IMG/VR virus record: IMGVR_UViG_3300025011_000183
Span: 1-25,156 of that record
Origin: a virus
DNA length: 25,156 nt
Reading direction: 5' to 3' (one strand)
Shown: piece after piece, positions 11,889 to 19,128 of the stretch
How the letters are laid out: each line of letters begins with the position of its first letter
Numbering within the stretch: the stretch's first letter is position 1
Program-made: the position numbers and the translations under genes
The notes under the pieces: model-generated
Database searches by the model: none
The model's input: the letters and a program-made list of their open reading frames with translations, nothing else
What the model was told of the DNA's origin: nothing

Positions 11889-13894
11889 TACACTTGTACC
11901 TCCACTCTCAATTTGGAATCCTGTTCGCTTACAATTAGCTTAATAACCTGCGCATTAACATCCACAAAACTAGTTAACGACTCTGCGTTATCCACGAATA
12001 TCGGGCAGTTAACCCCGTAAAACTCTGACAAAAGCCCAATAATTTCTAATCCTGTATTGATCTTTCCGCCGTTATTGGCTCCATCGAATTCAACCAGTAC
12101 CCCGTTTGTATTGACAAGTGTCCGGCAAACTTCTTTTTGTGTTCCATCATTCAGCGTATCGAATAGTTTGAATTTAACCGTCTTAAATCGATTGTTAATC
12201 GAATCCTCCAACATACGAACCTTCGCCCTTGTGAACTCTTTAATTAGAAAATCCTGACGCTCGTATTCGTTTAGTTCTGCCGCCAATTTGCTTTCTTCTG
12301 ACTTGAGTTCTTCAATGCGAAGTTTGGCTTTTTCGACTACTTCCTTTTGGTTGAGGGTTTTATTCAGGGATTCGATTAGTGATGTTGTTTCTTGTTTTTT
12401 GGTGAGGAGTTCGGTTGTCGTGTCCTCGATGGGTTTATTTAGTTCGGTTTGTAGGGCTTGGAGTTCGTCGGTCAGGCTTGAATATTTCAAATCAAGAGAG
12501 TAGTTGTACCTGTTGCCGCGTTCGGCTTTTTCACACTCTATGTCATTTTCCAACTCAACAATTCTCTCGTATATTTGAGTTAATCTGATTTCGTGTTTGG
12601 CTAGAGTCTCGGCATCTAATACTTTTTCTTCGTTAAGAACTTCAGATCTATTTCCTGCATCTGTACCCTGCTTACGAATACCAGAGATAACCTGAATTTT
12701 ATTCTTGTCAAAGTTTTCTTTTAACTTGTCGATCTTCTCCTGCGCCTTACCTTCGGGTAGTGGTTGTTCACAAGTTGGACAACTAAATCCATCAGGGGCA
12801 ACGAATTGCTTGGAGTTTTCCTCTGCCCATGTTTTACGTAGCTCAATAATTGACCTTTCGATATTTTCTAGTTCCATGGACCTTAATTCCGAATTAGAAC
12901 CCAACTTCTTAACCTCTGCGGAGATAAGGTATCTCTCTCCTTCGAGTTGCGATTTTTCCTCGATTGCCTTTTTTAATCCAGACAACGAGTAATTATCAAG
13001 TTCCTTCTTTCGGGCATCCAATTCGTTCTGCAGCTTATACGCCTGTTGCTGTTTCTGACGGTACAAACTAGCCCCTTGTGCGTTTGTAGCTAGTTCTAAT
13101 TCAATAGCCCGTAAAGCGTCTTTCTGCTCCTGTAGAGATGCTTTAGTCGCCGTGTAATCTACTGCATCTACCGTAATGCTTCGTTGCTGCTCATTGATTT
13201 GATAAGGAATCCCATCCATTTGGGATTTAGTGTTTTTGATCTTGTCGGCAACTACCAACTTGTGATTGTCAATCGTTCTGCCGGAGTTAATGACCATCTG
13301 CAGATCTAACATGCTTTTATCACCTACAGTAACCAATGAATCAATAACATCCGAATCCGAAACATCACCGCATATCTCGAAAAGAATCCTTCTTCTTTCC
13401 TGCCAACCAAAACCCTTGCCATCCGTATTGAAAAAGAGGGGATTTGTCAGGAGCTTAAAGATATTCTCCTTTATGAGCATGTTGATTTCGACAGCGTAGT
13501 CTTTAGCCTTTACTGGGACATCGTTGACCCAGTATTTTGTTTCATTACCTGTGAATTCTTTCGTTTGAGTGCCTTGTTTTTTAACCCACTTTTCAGAGAG
13601 TTGACGCTTGAGTTTGAGTGGTTTTTCATTAACCGTAAAAACACCCTCTACTATGCAATCCAAGTGATGGATCTCGTTTCCATCCTTATCCTGTGGCTTC
13701 ACTTGATAGTCTGCCCTTCCGGAAGAATCTTTCCCGAAAAGAAGCCATTGGCTACTGTCAAATAAGGTTGATTTGCCTGTGGCATTTCTGCCAAAAATAT
13801 CAGCATTCGCGCCGCCTAAGTTCAGGGTAAAATCCTCTACCCCTTTAAAGTTTTTAAGGGATAACGATTGGAGTCTGATATCGGTTTGATTCAT
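11888..13894 (-). CDS. SbcC/Rad50-like AAA ATPase with zinc hook
   Basis: A 668-residue SMC-like ATPase. Walker A is GRNATGKS (35-42). The long middle is coiled coil (about 190-370 and 380-560) interrupted by CPTC (372-375), placed like a Rad50 zinc hook. The C-terminal lobe ends with INTGLEIIGLLSEF and PIFVDNAESL, where the usual Walker B DE reads DN with a glutamate two residues on. It is shorter than SbcC (over 1000 residues). No SbcD nuclease gene is next to it; RecT and an MBL hydrolase follow, so it may process ends together with them. GAGG lies 7 bases before the ATG. Confidence 0.87.
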   Translation of the reverse strand: MNQTDIRLQSLSLKNFKGVEDFTLNLGGANADIFGRNATGKSTLFDSSQWLLFGKDSSGRADYQVKPQDKDGNEIHHLDCIVEGVFTVNEKPLKLKRQLSEKWVKKQGTQTKEFTGNETKYWVNDVPVKAKDYAVEINMLIKENIFKLLTNPLFFNTDGKGFGWQERRRILFEICGDVSDSDVIDSLVTVGDKSMLDLQMVINSGRTIDNHKLVVADKIKNTKSQMDGIPYQINEQQRSITVDAVDYTATKASLQEQKDALRAIELELATNAQGASLYRQKQQQAYKLQNELDARKKELDNYSLSGLKKAIEEKSQLEGERYLISAEVKKLGSNSELRSMELENIERSIIELRKTWAEENSKQFVAPDGFSCPTCEQPLPEGKAQEKIDKLKENFDKNKIQVISGIRKQGTDAGNRSEVLNEEKVLDAETLAKHEIRLTQIYERIVELENDIECEKAERGNRYNYSLDLKYSSLTDELQALQTELNKPIEDTTTELLTKKQETTSLIESLNKTLNQKEVVEKAKLRIEELKSEESKLAAELNEYERQDFLIKEFTRAKVRMLEDSINNRFKTVKFKLFDTLNDGTQKEVCRTLVNTNGVLVEFDGANNGGKINTGLEIIGLLSEFYGVNCPIFVDNAESLTSFVDVNAQVIKLIVSEQDSKLRVEVQV

Positions 13895-13896
13895 AT

Positions 13897-14091
13897 TTAT
13901 ACCTCTTCCTTCTTTTTAAATTTCCAGCAATGCGATGCTCTATTTAGGCACCCTCCTGTGCAGTAGGAATTGTGTTCGCATTTTGTGCAGTTCCCTAAAT
14001 CATCTTCGTGTTCTAATTCATCCCCAGAGTTTTCATAATCCTGCTCATGAAATTCTCGATACCATTCTCTGCCCTTAAACACAAGATTCAC
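13897..14091 (-). CDS. Small cysteine-rich protein, 64 aa
   Basis: The protein contains NCTKCEHNSYCTGGCLNRAS and HCWKF, so five or more closely spaced cysteines that probably bind zinc or an iron-sulfur centre. The first half is acidic (HEQDYENSGDELEHEDD). The GTG start overlaps the preceding gene by 17 bases. It lies 2 bases before the SbcC-like gene. No family is recognised. Confidence 0.6.
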   Translation of the reverse strand: MNLVFKGREWYREFHEQDYENSGDELEHEDDLGNCTKCEHNSYCTGGCLNRASHCWKFKKKEEV

Positions 14092-14464
14092 ATGGCCCTG
14101 GTAGTTCTAAAACTTCATCATTTCTGGTAAACTGTTCTTGAGTAGTTTTTCCTTCGGACTCCATTGCAGTGGGGTCCTTTTTCATGCAAAGATTTATCAA
14201 GGTTTCTCCATCAACATCTATTGAGAAATGTTCTGATATAATTCCGTCCTTAGTATCGATTCCAGACTTTCCGCGATACTCCAATTCTGGAAAGATGCTA
14301 TTTAGTAAGGCATCTACTCGATCCCAATCAGCGTTAACCTGAGATATCACAGTAATTCTGGTTAATGTATTGGAATGGCGGTCGGTGCTAACTTGCTCAA
14401 TTAGGGATGTATTGTCCGATAGGTCTTGGATTGCACTTAGCTCATCCTTGGTCAATTTACGCAT
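14075..14464 (-). CDS. Hypothetical protein, 129 aa
   Basis: It has an excellent ribosome-binding site, AAGGAGG 7 bases before the ATG. The sequence alternates strands and helices (TRITVISQVNADWDRVDALL, ISEHFSIDVDGETLINLCM), a compact alpha/beta fold, and ends with PGPCESCV. No family is recognised. It overlaps both neighbours by 13-17 bases, so it is co-translated with the Spo0A-like gene upstream. Confidence 0.7.
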   Translation of the reverse strand: MRKLTKDELSAIQDLSDNTSLIEQVSTDRHSNTLTRITVISQVNADWDRVDALLNSIFPELEYRGKSGIDTKDGIISEHFSIDVDGETLINLCMKKDPTAMESEGKTTQEQFTRNDEVLELPGPCESCV

Positions 14465-14805
14465 GACAGTTCCTCCTTATCTGCCATCCGAATCGTTATT
14501 ACTCGATGCAATGTTGCCAAGAACTCGGCTGTTCCCATTTCGTAATTAGTGCCTAGCACTTCCTTCTGAGTATAAAAATCAGTTTTAGCACATTGCAGAC
14601 AGTGATAGATATTGCCCTCTACTTGGCGAGGCGAACAGTCGTGGAGTTCGCTAATCTTGCCGTGGAGCTTTGCCCACTTTAGGAGGTACATAGGATTTGA
14701 GTTGATAAGATCCATTGCGGTTGTGATGAGCTTGAACCCCTTCATATGTTGAGGTATTTGGAGGGTGTTGATGATGGACAATACTTCTTCTTCATATGCG
14801 GTCAT
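14452..14805 (-). CDS. Phage protein with Spo0A C-terminal (effector) DNA-binding domain
   Basis: Residues 6-73 align by eye with the sigma-A-activating DNA-binding domain of Spo0A: LSIINTLQIPQHMKGFKLI versus the Spo0A [20 protein letters not shown] pattern, then AMDLINSNPMYLL and SPRQVEGNIYHCLQ, the latter matching TPSRVERAIRHAIE, the recognition helix. There is no receiver domain, so it would not need phosphorylation. The last 40 residues are different. It may bind 0A boxes (TGTCGAA) and bend host sporulation control, or act on phage promoters; targets are unproven. AAAGGA lies 9 bases before the ATG. Confidence 0.7.
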   Translation of the reverse strand: MTAYEEEVLSIINTLQIPQHMKGFKLITTAMDLINSNPMYLLKWAKLHGKISELHDCSPRQVEGNIYHCLQCAKTDFYTQKEVLGTNYEMGTAEFLATLHRVITIRMADKEELSCVN

Positions 14806-15094
14806 AGCGTTTGTTCCTTTCGCCCCAATTTACACAATCCATCCGAGAGAACACTGGATTAAACAGTTCAACCACTTTCATGCTGTCATCTTCCTTATCC
14901 TCGCTCCGCATACTGCCGCCTGACTTCATCAGGTCTGCCCAGTGATCCTTATTCCTCTGCATCTTCTGCTCATACAGTTGTTTTGCTTGCCTATCCTCAT
15001 AAGCTTGCACCTCTCTCCGAAACCACTCGAAACGCACTAACTGATTGCCAATTGCCTCGCAGACTCTTTTGCCGATTACTTTGATTTTGAACAT
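14792..15094 (-). CDS. Hypothetical protein, 100 aa
   Basis: The start is placed at the ATG giving MFKIKVIGKRVCEAIGNQLV, with GGCGGG 6 bases upstream; an in-frame ATG at 15121 has only a poorly spaced site and would overlap the upstream gene by 46 bases. The middle is a charged helix (YEDRQAKQLYEQKMQRNKDH). The C-terminal VVELFNPVFSRMDCVNW is more hydrophobic. No family is recognised. The stop overlaps the Spo0A-like gene start region. Confidence 0.6.
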   Translation of the reverse strand: MFKIKVIGKRVCEAIGNQLVRFEWFRREVQAYEDRQAKQLYEQKMQRNKDHWADLMKSGGSMRSEDKEDDSMKVVELFNPVFSRMDCVNWGERNKRYDRI

Positions 15095-15657
15095 CCGAAT
15101 CCCGCCTTTCTCTTCTCCCATAACTCCAATTGCTCAATTGCCTCTGTTTCTCCCTCACGCATTTGTTTCTTGCGGTATTCAACATCCTCATAGAATGAAA
15201 AGTAGGACTCATCCCGGTAATGGGCAATGCTTTGCTTATGCCTCTCAATCTGTTGTTCGCAATAATCTATATCCATGTACAAGTATTCAATCGGAGCGCG
15301 ATACCCATAGCGAACAGCGACATGATGATTAGTGATCCACATAGTTGTTTTCCACGGGAAGTTCGTTGAAGGTATATCGGCTTCTTGCGCCGCATCGTGA
15401 AGCATCCTGTCTGGTCCGTAGTCAACGCTCAAAATAACATCACGGTCTATTGATTCGAGTACTGGGATAATCTTTTTAGCTAAAATATCAGTGAATAGTT
15501 GCTTGGAATCGTTTTGAACAGGTTTTGTGCATAACATCGCCATCATCATAGTCATACCACCAGTTTGCGAAGAGTCTCCATTATCGAACTTAGGGTGACA
15601 AACCTTATCGGACCACCACTCTGCTGCTAGTTTAGTGACTTCCTCTACAGTTTTCAT
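15076..15657 (-). CDS. Hypothetical phage protein, 193 aa
   Basis: AGGA lies 8 bases before the ATG, and the start overlaps the upstream stop. Residues 30-130 are mixed alpha/beta with DVILSVDYGPDRML and TTMWITNHHVAVRYGYRAP; the C-terminal third is a long charged helix (CEQQIERHKQSIAHYRDES, KKQMREGETEAIEQLELW). It resembles hypothetical proteins common in Bacillales phage early regions, but no domain or catalytic motif is seen. Coding is likely from length and context. Confidence 0.7.
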   Translation of the reverse strand: MKTVEEVTKLAAEWWSDKVCHPKFDNGDSSQTGGMTMMMAMLCTKPVQNDSKQLFTDILAKKIIPVLESIDRDVILSVDYGPDRMLHDAAQEADIPSTNFPWKTTMWITNHHVAVRYGYRAPIEYLYMDIDYCEQQIERHKQSIAHYRDESYFSFYEDVEYRKKQMREGETEAIEQLELWEKRKAGFGCSKSK

Positions 15658-15881
15658 TTACTCATTCCTGCCTTTCTCTTTCGTTTATTCCTCGGACGAT
15701 CCTTCGTTAAAAAAGGGGCAACCTTCTCGACAGGTTCAAATGAGAACATCAAATTAGTGAACAGGATTCCTTCAGTGCTGATTTCCCATGGCCTAGAGCA
15801 GGAACAAACTGTTTTGACTTCTCCATCTGGCAAGTTGACTTCTTTGCCGCAAAGGCAGAGTTGAGGTTTTTGCTTCACCAT
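15654..15881 (-). CDS. Small zinc-ribbon protein, 75 aa
   Basis: AAAGGAGG lies 7 bases before the ATG. The N-terminal half has CLCGKEV and VCSCSRPW, a four-cysteine zinc ribbon; the C-terminus is strongly basic (KDRPRNKRKRKAGMSK) and could contact nucleic acid. No family is recognised. It is coupled to the following gene by a 4-base overlap. Confidence 0.65.
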   Translation of the reverse strand: MVKQKPQLCLCGKEVNLPDGEVKTVCSCSRPWEISTEGILFTNLMFSFEPVEKVAPFLTKDRPRNKRKRKAGMSK

Positions 15882-15894
15882 TGGGATACCTCCT

Positions 15895-16227
15895 TTATTC
15901 GATTAGCCATTTTCCGCATATCATGGATGCGTCAAGTCTACCGTTCAACCAATAAGCTAAAGAATAATACGCGCCTCCATAGCCTTCCGGTCTAATATCT
16001 TTACCGCTTTCGGTTGCCGCTAAGAAGTTAACAGGCGTGCGTACTAATTCCCAATCGTCTGTCAAGGTTATACACTCGAATGAAGTGTGCAAATCACTTA
16101 CATAATGCGTAATTACTAGTCCGCCCTTAATCTTAGGAGATGCTTTAAATATTTTCCTGTCACCAACTCTTTCGAATTCCTTGGTTGGATTTTCTGTCAA
16201 TTCCTTAACCATTTCCCATGTTTGCAA
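15895..16227 (-). CDS. Phage protein of the dispersed GKW paralog family
   Basis: This is a paralog of the 9006 gene about 6.9 kb away: shared M-x-x-(W/Y)-x-M-(V/I)-x-EL start, W-E-x-V-R, V-(D/N)-F-(M/L)-x-A-A-x-(N/E)-SGK, and a GKW-x-IE end. The TTG start has GGGGGG 8 bases upstream, and the paralog alignment supports it. Function is unknown. Two or three copies in one early region suggest either dosage or specialised targets. Confidence 0.75.
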   Translation of the reverse strand: MQTWEMVKELTENPTKEFERVGDRKIFKASPKIKGGLVITHYVSDLHTSFECITLTDDWELVRTPVNFLAATESGKDIRPEGYGGAYYSLAYWLNGRLDASMICGKWLIE

Positions 16228-16241
16228 TTCTCTTGCCCCCC

Positions 16242-16502
16242 TTAAATCCTTATAGAATCGTCTAGCTCCTTCTCAATCCGGCCAACTTCCTCCATTAGCT
16301 CCTTGAATCCAGTCGCCTTGGAAATCCTGATTTGATGGCGAAGAAGGAATTTATAGCATTGATTCAATGTGAGTAGGTGGGCAATCGTGGTAAGAACTTC
16401 CTCGCCATCCTTGTCGAACTTAGGTGGAACGTTTCTTTGGTTGACCATCATGGAGTTGGTATTTGAGGTTACACAGTATTTTTCGTTGATATTTATTCTC
16501 AT
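16242..16502 (-). CDS. Conserved small phage protein, 86 aa
   Basis: The sequence begins MRININEKYCVTSNTNSMMV, and its second half has LTLNQCYKFLLRHQIRIS followed by a short coiled-coil-like helix. This layout (INEKY...TSD...LLRHKIR.S) recalls a small family frequent in Bacillus and Listeria phages; I cannot name it with certainty. AAGGA lies 8 bases before the ATG. It is soluble, with no catalytic motif. Confidence 0.7.
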   Translation of the reverse strand: MRININEKYCVTSNTNSMMVNQRNVPPKFDKDGEEVLTTIAHLLTLNQCYKFLLRHQIRISKATGFKELMEEVGRIEKELDDSIRI

Positions 16503-16520
16503 TGGGCACTTCCTTTTTGA

Positions 16521-16694
16521 TTATTTAATTAACTTTGATGTGAAAACTTTCAACTGACCTTCAGTTAACTGCACCGACTTCAGAACATCCTTAAAGGTTT
16601 TGCCGTAGTTTGCCTTAATGCGTTGTTGCTCCTGATAAGATAAACGCCTTTTTTGATCTTTCCTCACTTGGTTTCCGGCTTTCTGATGCTGCAT
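16521..16694 (-). CDS. Small basic hypothetical protein, 57 aa
   Basis: The start is placed at the ATG giving MQHQKAGNQVRKDQKRRLSY, because GGGAG lies 7 bases upstream; a longer in-frame start at 16733 would overlap the DUF4406 gene by 70 bases and has no comparable site. The protein is basic and helical, with LTEGQLKVFTSKLIK at the end. No family is recognised. It may bind nucleic acid. Confidence 0.55.
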   Translation of the reverse strand: MQHQKAGNQVRKDQKRRLSYQEQQRIKANYGKTFKDVLKSVQLTEGQLKVFTSKLIK

Positions 16695-16978
16695 GGCGTA
16701 TCTCCCTCGAAAAAGATCAATTTGCCCAAACATCCGGCATAGTCCTTTTCCATATTTGCACCCCTGCTAGACCCCCAATCATTCAGTAAATAGATGGCAT
16801 CGCATATCCTCACCATCGGTAGACACACGCTCATATACTCTCCGTGTTCAAACCCAATAGGCAATAACGATGGGTTAATTACAACATGCCCTTTTTCCTT
16901 CAGCATTGTTTCTGCTTGCTTGAATTGTTCGACGAAATTGTCATTCCCAGTGATCTTTCCCGCCACGTATATTTTCAT
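16664..16978 (-). CDS. DUF4406 protein (nucleoside 2-deoxyribosyltransferase-like fold)
   Basis: The family pattern is clear: KIYVAGKITG at the start, VVINPSLLPIGFEHGEYM, the CDAIYLLNDWGSSRGANMEK stretch and LIFFEG. DUF4406 proteins share the fold of nucleoside 2-deoxyribosyltransferases, which exchange bases on deoxynucleosides; activity in this family is not established. The ATG at 16978 has GAGGAG 9 bases upstream and overlaps the upstream stop (TGATG); a TTG one codon earlier is possible. It may belong with the other nucleotide-related genes of the phage. Confidence 0.85.
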   Translation of the reverse strand: MKIYVAGKITGNDNFVEQFKQAETMLKEKGHVVINPSLLPIGFEHGEYMSVCLPMVRICDAIYLLNDWGSSRGANMEKDYAGCLGKLIFFEGDTPCSIRKPETK

Positions 16979-17229
16979 CAATAAGCACTCCTCTTCCCAA
17001 TCAAACTCCGCATTTGAGCGAACAACCTCGCCATGGGATTACCTGAACTACCGAGACGAGAGATAACCTTGTCTACGGCCTCGCGTTTCTCTTTGGCAGT
17101 TTCCTTCTTTCCACCCCAAACGAACTTTTGCACATGATGGGGTTGAGTTGATTCGATGTACTCCCAGTAGGATAGACCGCGTGATTTGGCCGCTTGACTG
17201 ATTTGATTGGCTGGGTTGTTAGTTTTCAA
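16978..17229 (-). CDS. Hypothetical protein, 83 aa
   Basis: TTG start with GAGG 8 bases upstream and a TTGA overlap with the upstream stop. The protein contains QISQAAKSRGLSYWEYIEST, which could be a short helix-turn-helix-like element, then a basic stretch (KKETAKEKREAVDKVISRL). No family is recognised. Context is the run of small early genes after the antirepressor. Confidence 0.6.
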   Translation of the reverse strand: MKTNNPANQISQAAKSRGLSYWEYIESTQPHHVQKFVWGGKKETAKEKREAVDKVISRLGSSGNPMARLFAQMRSLIGKRSAY

Positions 17230-17420
17230 TTAGATTTCCTCGCTTTCATTTGATTACTACGACCCCATAATTTCCTTTGAACCTTGATCACTTCGAGAAA
17301 AATATCAATTGATGCGTCTCGAATTACTTCGAATGATGGATGGTTGGCAACTTGTGCCTTTAGTTCGGATACCTCTTTTTCGAGGGATGCGATACGTTGT
17401 TCGAGCGTTTGGTTTGACAT
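17226..17420 (-). CDS. Small coiled-coil protein, 64 aa
   Basis: Residues 3-25 form clear heptads (LEQRIASLEKEVSELKAQV), so it probably dimerises; the rest ends with a basic tail (KLWGRSNQMKARKSN). GAGG lies 6 bases before the ATG. No family is recognised. Its stop overlaps the next gene. Confidence 0.65.
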   Translation of the reverse strand: MSNQTLEQRIASLEKEVSELKAQVANHPSFEVIRDASIDIFLEVIKVQRKLWGRSNQMKARKSN

Positions 17421-17434
17421 GATTCACCTCGGTT

Positions 17435-17704
17435 TTATTTGATTTCAAAATGAACAACCTTAGTCTTCTTGAACATCAAGCACGGATTTCCGCCTTGCTT
17501 ACCGTTGCATTTCCCCATGTTTGATTTGCAGAGTTGACAGCGTAGGCATTCGTCATTCATAAGACTCCTTAGTAGATATTCGGTAAAACCTTTTAGGTTT
17601 GGTATACTTTCAGTTTGCGTTCTGTGCTTTATGGCTCCTTCGATTAGGTGAACGCGGCTTTCTTCTGATAATGGTTTTTCTTCATCGAATTCGATATCCA
17701 CCAT
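17435..17704 (-). CDS. Cysteine-rich hypothetical protein, 89 aa
   Basis: The second half has NDECLRCQLCKSNMGKCNGK and then NPCLMF, five cysteines in a pattern compatible with a zinc or iron-sulfur site. The first half is acidic and helical. The ATG overlaps the antirepressor stop (TAATG). No family is recognised. Confidence 0.65.
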   Translation of the reverse strand: MVDIEFDEEKPLSEESRVHLIEGAIKHRTQTESIPNLKGFTEYLLRSLMNDECLRCQLCKSNMGKCNGKQGGNPCLMFKKTKVVHFEIK

Positions 17705-18459
17705 TACTCCGATTCACCCACTAACTCCCTCAGCTTCTCAAACCCACATTCGTTATACCTAAACGCCGGAACCTGCTTACTGCTATATGGGGACTTGTCC
17801 AGCACAGTAATTCCATACTCATCCGTTTTGAGATTGTTCGCATTTGCTAACTTGCCGATCTTAGTTGAGGTAACTCCCAATGCTGCGCCAATCTCCGTAG
17901 CTGTGTAAGTTTTATCAATCGTCGGCATCGGGAGAAGTGGCCTGCCCATTAGAAGTTCGGTAATTCCACCTAGTAGAAGTTGAACAGCTTCGCCGGATAA
18001 CTTGCTCTGGAACTCTGATGCAATTTCCTTCATTAGCTTTGCTTGTGCCGCAACTGCGTTTTTGTGCATTGCTTGTGCTCTTAGCATTTGTGCTTCGTTC
18101 GGTACGTTTGATTTAGGTAACGACTTCTTGACTGAGTAATAATCATCGACCAATATCTCATACGCTTCCCATGCTTTGTCAGTGTTGAGAGATTTGGCAT
18201 GGAGCCATGCTCCCTTTTCTGTCCAGAGCAGAAGGATTGAGGTAAATTTAAGGCTATCGGAAATTTTCGGATACCCTTCTTTGAACCTAGATAGTGCTTC
18301 TCCTTCTAATTTGAATAGATGCTTCCCGATGGTGTACCTTGATGAGTTGTTGACGTAGTTGTCAGATATGTGTTTGTTGTCCGTCCCATACGACTCGGCC
18401 AATTGTGAAGTCGTAAGAATTCTTTGACCTTGATATTCAACCGGAATTAAATTACTCAT
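17704..18459 (-). CDS. Phage antirepressor with ORF6N-type N-terminal domain
   Basis: Residues 5-100 match the ORF6N domain of phage antirepressors (PVEYQGQRILTTSQLAESYG, then HLFKLEGEALSRFK, and LLLWTEKGAWLHAKSLNT). Residues 180-250 contain a second DNA-binding-like region, with TYTATEIGAALGVTSTKIGK reading as a helix-turn-helix, and a C-terminal FRYNECGFEKL. The middle is helical, rich in A and K. Such proteins counter the lysogenic repressor and favour lytic growth. GGAGG lies 6 bases before the ATG; the start overlaps the HTH gene upstream. It is the second gene after a probable early promoter. Confidence 0.85.
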   Translation of the reverse strand: MSNLIPVEYQGQRILTTSQLAESYGTDNKHISDNYVNNSSRYTIGKHLFKLEGEALSRFKEGYPKISDSLKFTSILLLWTEKGAWLHAKSLNTDKAWEAYEILVDDYYSVKKSLPKSNVPNEAQMLRAQAMHKNAVAAQAKLMKEIASEFQSKLSGEAVQLLLGGITELLMGRPLLPMPTIDKTYTATEIGAALGVTSTKIGKLANANNLKTDEYGITVLDKSPYSSKQVPAFRYNECGFEKLRELVGESE

Positions 18460-18715
18460 GCTTGTCCTCCCTATTCGTTACGCTACCCTCAATATTGACC
18501 TGTAATAACTCCAAGTCCTGTATCTGTCTTCTCAGTGATGAAATCTGTTCTCCGATCATTGAGTTAAGGAAGAATGCCGAACTCGCCCTATGTGTTAACG
18601 AGTAATTATTCAATACTTGATGGACAAACTGCCGACTAACATTGTACTTAGCGGCAATATCGCCACCGTTAAAGCCTGTCAACCGTCTGAATTCATCTAC
18701 TAGAATCTTCTCCAT
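18452..18715 (-). CDS. HTH regulator, first gene of the early leftward operon
   Basis: The start is the ATG with GGAGG 8 bases upstream; a longer in-frame start at 18784 would begin inside the promoter. Residues 5-35 read as helix-turn-helix (EFRRLTGFNGGDIAAKYNVS then RQFVHQVLNNY). The C-terminal half is a coiled coil (EQISSLRRQIQDLELLQVNI), so it probably acts as a dimer. It may regulate the switch together with the antirepressor that follows with an 8-base overlap. Targets are unknown. Confidence 0.75.
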   Translation of the reverse strand: MEKILVDEFRRLTGFNGGDIAAKYNVSRQFVHQVLNNYSLTHRASSAFFLNSMIGEQISSLRRQIQDLELLQVNIEGSVTNREDKHE

Positions 18716-18781
18716 TACCTTCCCCTCCTTGACGAAACGTTTCCAAAACATACTTTTTCTAATACTTTTTTGCAAATTTGT

Positions 18782-18810
18782 CATAAATTAATTGAAAAAC
18801 CTCTTGTCAA
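18782..18810 (-). promoter_or_regulatory. Probable early leftward promoter
   Basis: On the minus strand a perfect TTGACA (18810-18805) is followed after 17 bp by TTTATG, a weak -10. It lies about 65 bases before the 18715 start, with a 15-bp near-palindrome (18817-18831) just upstream that could be an operator. A perfect -35 with a poor -10 fits a regulated promoter. Confidence 0.5.
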
Positions 18811-18816
18811 GCTATT

Positions 18817-18831
18817 GTTTATAGTGTAAAC
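18817..18831. promoter_or_regulatory. Near-palindromic operator candidate
   Basis: GTTTATAGTGTAAAC is a palindrome but for one mismatched pair around a central G. It lies 6 bases upstream of the -35 of the early leftward promoter, a usual place for a phage repressor or Cro site. A related half (GTTAAAC) follows at 18840. Confidence 0.5.
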
Positions 18832-18840
18832 TGAACACAG

Positions 18841-18998
18841 TTAAACAAGAGCGTAGCAAACAAGCCCTATGGACTACGGCGGTGTTTAATGCAGGTATTG
18901 AAGTACCTGAATCGTTCTGTGGTGGGACGAAAAATTACTCAGAGCAATGTTGCTCATTCGGCGTACTTTCGGCTTATCAATACCTGGTCCGTATTGAT
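18841..18998. other. Gene-free region dense in hairpins; possible structured RNA
   Basis: The gene-free gap between 18785 and 19128 holds no convincing ORF. Within 158 bases it has TTAAACA/TGTTTAA (18841/18883) enclosing CGTAG/CTACG (18852/18874), CAGGTA/TACCTG (18892/18904), CGTTC/GGACG (18913/18925, one G-U pair on the plus strand), GAGCA/TGCTC (18942/18951) and ATCAATAC/GTATTGAT (18976/18991). In addition CAGGTATTGA (18892-18901) can pair over 10 bp with TCAATACCTG (18977-18986), which excludes two of the local hairpins. A structured RNA or several operators are both possible; no promoter was found with confidence. The stretch 19004-19128 is AT-rich and shows nothing more. Confidence 0.4.
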
Positions 18999-19128
18999 TG
19001 ACTGGAAGTATGCCAAATCCATTAAATAAAATAAAGGTAATTGACTCCCTTCTATTTGCTGGTCAGGCAATCGGAAGGTTTGATTAAGGTTAATGGACTT
19101 TTTAAATAGTAAAATAAAAAAGAAAGAT

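Noticed and set aside
17616-17627. TGCGTTCTGTGC, a 12-base match to the core of the 21-bp repeats at 6992-7037
   Set aside because: Single partial copy inside another coding region, without the DnaA box; weak evidence for a third origin site.
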